A stretch of 5,841 bases of DNA from the NCBI GenBank assembly GCA_031290005.1, contig JAITOJ010000128.1, forward strand, positions 1-5,841, read 5' to 3'. Source of the DNA: Treponema sp. (lineage in GTDB: Bacteria > Spirochaetota > Spirochaetia > Treponematales > Treponemataceae). Shown here in pieces: positions 4,648 through 5,841 of this stretch. Numbering within the stretch: position 1 is the first letter of the stretch; the number at the start of each line of letters is the position of its first letter. The notes beneath the pieces are model-generated. The model was given only the letters and a program-made list of their open reading frames with translations. It did not search any database and was not told where the DNA came from. The position numbers and the translations under genes are program-made.

Positions 4648-5019
4648 ATGCGGTTTCCTCATTTTTTGCGCTCTTTGTTGGTATTCTACGAATTGGCCCG
4701 TTTTATTATCTTGTGCGTTTTCAGGCCTGAACCGGCGATCCTTGACCTTCCGCTTTCCTGGTTTGCCGGCGCTCCTCTGTTAGTGTTTCCGCCGGCCCTT
4801 GCGGCGCTCTACTGGCTTGATTCAAAAAACGCCCCGATCTATATGAAACTCTTTGTATTGGTGAAGCTTGTTTCGGCACCAGGTCTTATATCGTATATGG
4901 GGATTCATTTGCGTACTATGCCCGGCGCAATCCTGGTGATTTTATTGAGCATTGATGTTATACTATTGATACTGCTATTTTTCAAAAATATGAGGAAAAA
5001 CGATGTTATTAGCGATTAA
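4648..5019 (+). CDS. Small integral membrane protein of unknown function, upstream of lgt
   Basis: I do not recognise this 123-residue protein. It is strongly hydrophobic with about four likely membrane segments by eye: residues 8-26, 36-57, 65-87 and 92-112. The N-terminus is basic (MRFPHFLR) and the tail is short and charged (KNMRKNDVISD). No signal peptidase site, catalytic motif or cysteine motif stands out. The start is supported by the promoter at 4613-4641, which places the transcript start on the ATG. Its last 17 bases overlap the lgt start, so the two are co-transcribed and probably translationally coupled. That suggests, but does not show, a role near lipoprotein or envelope biogenesis. 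A holin-like protein was considered, but no phage genes are nearby. Confidence 0.8.
   Translation: MRFPHFLRSLLVFYELARFIILCVFRPEPAILDLPLSWFAGAPLLVFPPALAALYWLDSKNAPIYMKLFVLVKLVSAPGLISYMGIHLRTMPGAILVILLSIDVILLILLFFKNMRKNDVISD
4992..4995 (+). promoter_or_regulatory. Ribosome binding site of lgt inside the upstream gene
   Basis: GAGG is 7 bases before the lgt ATG at 5003 and lies within the coding sequence of the membrane protein gene. This supports the 5003 start and coupled translation. Confidence 0.6.
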
Positions 5020-5841
5020 CTATCCGTCATGGATACATCCGGAGATTTTCCCCGGCGTTCCGGTACTCGGTCTGATACGCTGGTATGGTCTGATGTACAT
5101 TTTTGCGTTTGCGGCGGCATATCTGGTACTTTCCCGGCTGCGGAAAGAAGGCACTTTTGATACTCCCGGTTTTTCCGCTGGTGAAGACGATGTATTGAGT
5201 TTTTTTACCACGGGCATCATCTTTTTGCTTTTAGGGGCCCGGATTTTTTCTACCCTGGTGTACGATACCAGCGGCCTGTACCGCCAAAAACCCTGGCTGA
5301 TTTTTTGGCCCTTCGATATAGCCACCGGGCGGTTTACCGGCTTGGCAGGAATGTCCTATCACGGCGGCTACATTGGCTGCTTGCTGGGTTTGGTTTTCTG
5401 GTGCTTCCGCAAAAAGCAGCCGCCCTTCAAGTGGATTGATGCCATAGTCATAACCATAGCTGCGGGGTACACCTTTGGCAGAATCGGCAATTTCCTGAAC
5501 GGCGAGCTTTACGGTCGGGTGACTACTGTCCCCTGGGGCATGATTTTTCCGGGGGCAAGCAAATTCTCACTTTCCCTTGATTGGGTCAGAGAGACGGCGG
5601 AACAGGCGCGCCTGGTCTTTCCCGAAGGGACACGGCTCATCAATCTGCCCCGGCATCCCAGCCAGCTCTACGAGGCATTTTTTGAAGGACTTGTCCTGTT
5701 TTTACTGCTCTGGTGTATCCGTAAACACAAGCCCTTTGACGGCTTTCTTGCCGCCGTTTACACCGCCGGTTATGCCATTTTCCGGTTCTTTATCGAATAT
5801 TTCCGGGAGCCTGACACAGATTTGGGTTACCGGTTTGCCAA
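5003..5841 (+). CDS. lgt: Prolipoprotein diacylglyceryl transferase (3' end outside the window)
   Basis: Lgt is an inner-membrane enzyme that moves a diacylglyceryl group from phosphatidylglycerol to the lipobox cysteine of prolipoproteins, the first step of lipoprotein maturation. The frame is open from 5003 to the window edge (279 codons), with no stop reached. Landmarks are IRWYGLMY (25-32), SYHGG (118-122) with H120 matching H103 of E. coli Lgt, the signature GRIGNFLNGELYG (159-171) with R160 matching R143, HPSQLYEA (218-225), and a C-terminal FRFFIEYFRE stretch (260-269) whose R261 fits the essential R239. Hydrophobic segments near residues 23-43, 66-86, 117-136, 146-164, 226-238 and 248-266 fit the multi-helix fold. 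The E. coli enzyme has about 290 residues, so only a short tail is likely missing. The ATG overlaps the upstream gene by 17 bp. Confidence 0.95.
   Translation, partial: MLLAINYPSWIHPEIFPGVPVLGLIRWYGLMYIFAFAAAYLVLSRLRKEGTFDTPGFSAGEDDVLSFFTTGIIFLLLGARIFSTLVYDTSGLYRQKPWLIFWPFDIATGRFTGLAGMSYHGGYIGCLLGLVFWCFRKKQPPFKWIDAIVITIAAGYTFGRIGNFLNGELYGRVTTVPWGMIFPGASKFSLSLDWVRETAEQARLVFPEGTRLINLPRHPSQLYEAFFEGLVLFLLLWCIRKHKPFDGFLAAVYTAGYAIFRFFIEYFREPDTDLGYRFA

Noticed and set aside
5020..5325. 101-codon minus-strand frame inside lgt
   Set aside because: Lgt motifs continue in the plus frame through and beyond this stretch.

Overview
The window reads as ordinary chromosome from a Gram-negative-type bacterium with moderate to slightly high GC in its genes and AT-rich intergenic DNA. 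The gene set (AroB, a NifS/IscS-type cysteine desulfurase, a KamA-family aminomutase, Lgt) and the style of the dispersed repeats fit a spirochaete, most likely a Treponema-like host-associated species. That assignment is from recognition only and was not tested by any search.

Layout. (1) Positions 1-395: the first 13 codons of a minus-strand gene (1-40) that may be a REP-associated (RAYT/IS200-like) transposase, an AT-rich stretch, a repeat cluster with two tandem 21-bp units plus an inverted copy (149-202), a repeat-like GC-rich stretch, and a strong hairpin terminator (319-362). (2) Positions 396-586: a minus-strand tRNA with anticodon CAT under a perfect TTGACA-N17-TATAAT promoter, divergent from aroB. 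(3) Positions 587-2968: aroB and a cysteine desulfurase gene, 3 bases apart and probably translationally coupled. (4) Positions 2953-3870: a compact KamA-family radical SAM enzyme on the minus strand, overlapping the desulfurase tail-to-tail by 16 bp. (5) Positions 3921-4604: a small RelB/YafQ-type toxin-antitoxin module lying between two diverged ~80-bp direct repeats. (6) Positions 4613-5841: a promoter, a small four-helix membrane protein of unknown function, and lgt (prolipoprotein diacylglyceryl transferase), which runs off the end of the window.

The housekeeping genes serve separate processes: shikimate pathway, sulfur mobilisation, a lysine-aminomutase-type reaction, and lipoprotein maturation. 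The most unusual points are the toxin-antitoxin pair, whose antitoxin seems to have lost its DNA-binding helices and whose whole cassette is bracketed by direct repeats. Also notable are two genes (aroB and the gene at 4648) whose -10 boxes lie exactly 6 bases before the ATG, which predicts leaderless mRNAs, and the possible RAYT/REP pair at the left edge. I see no clear evidence of a wholly new system.
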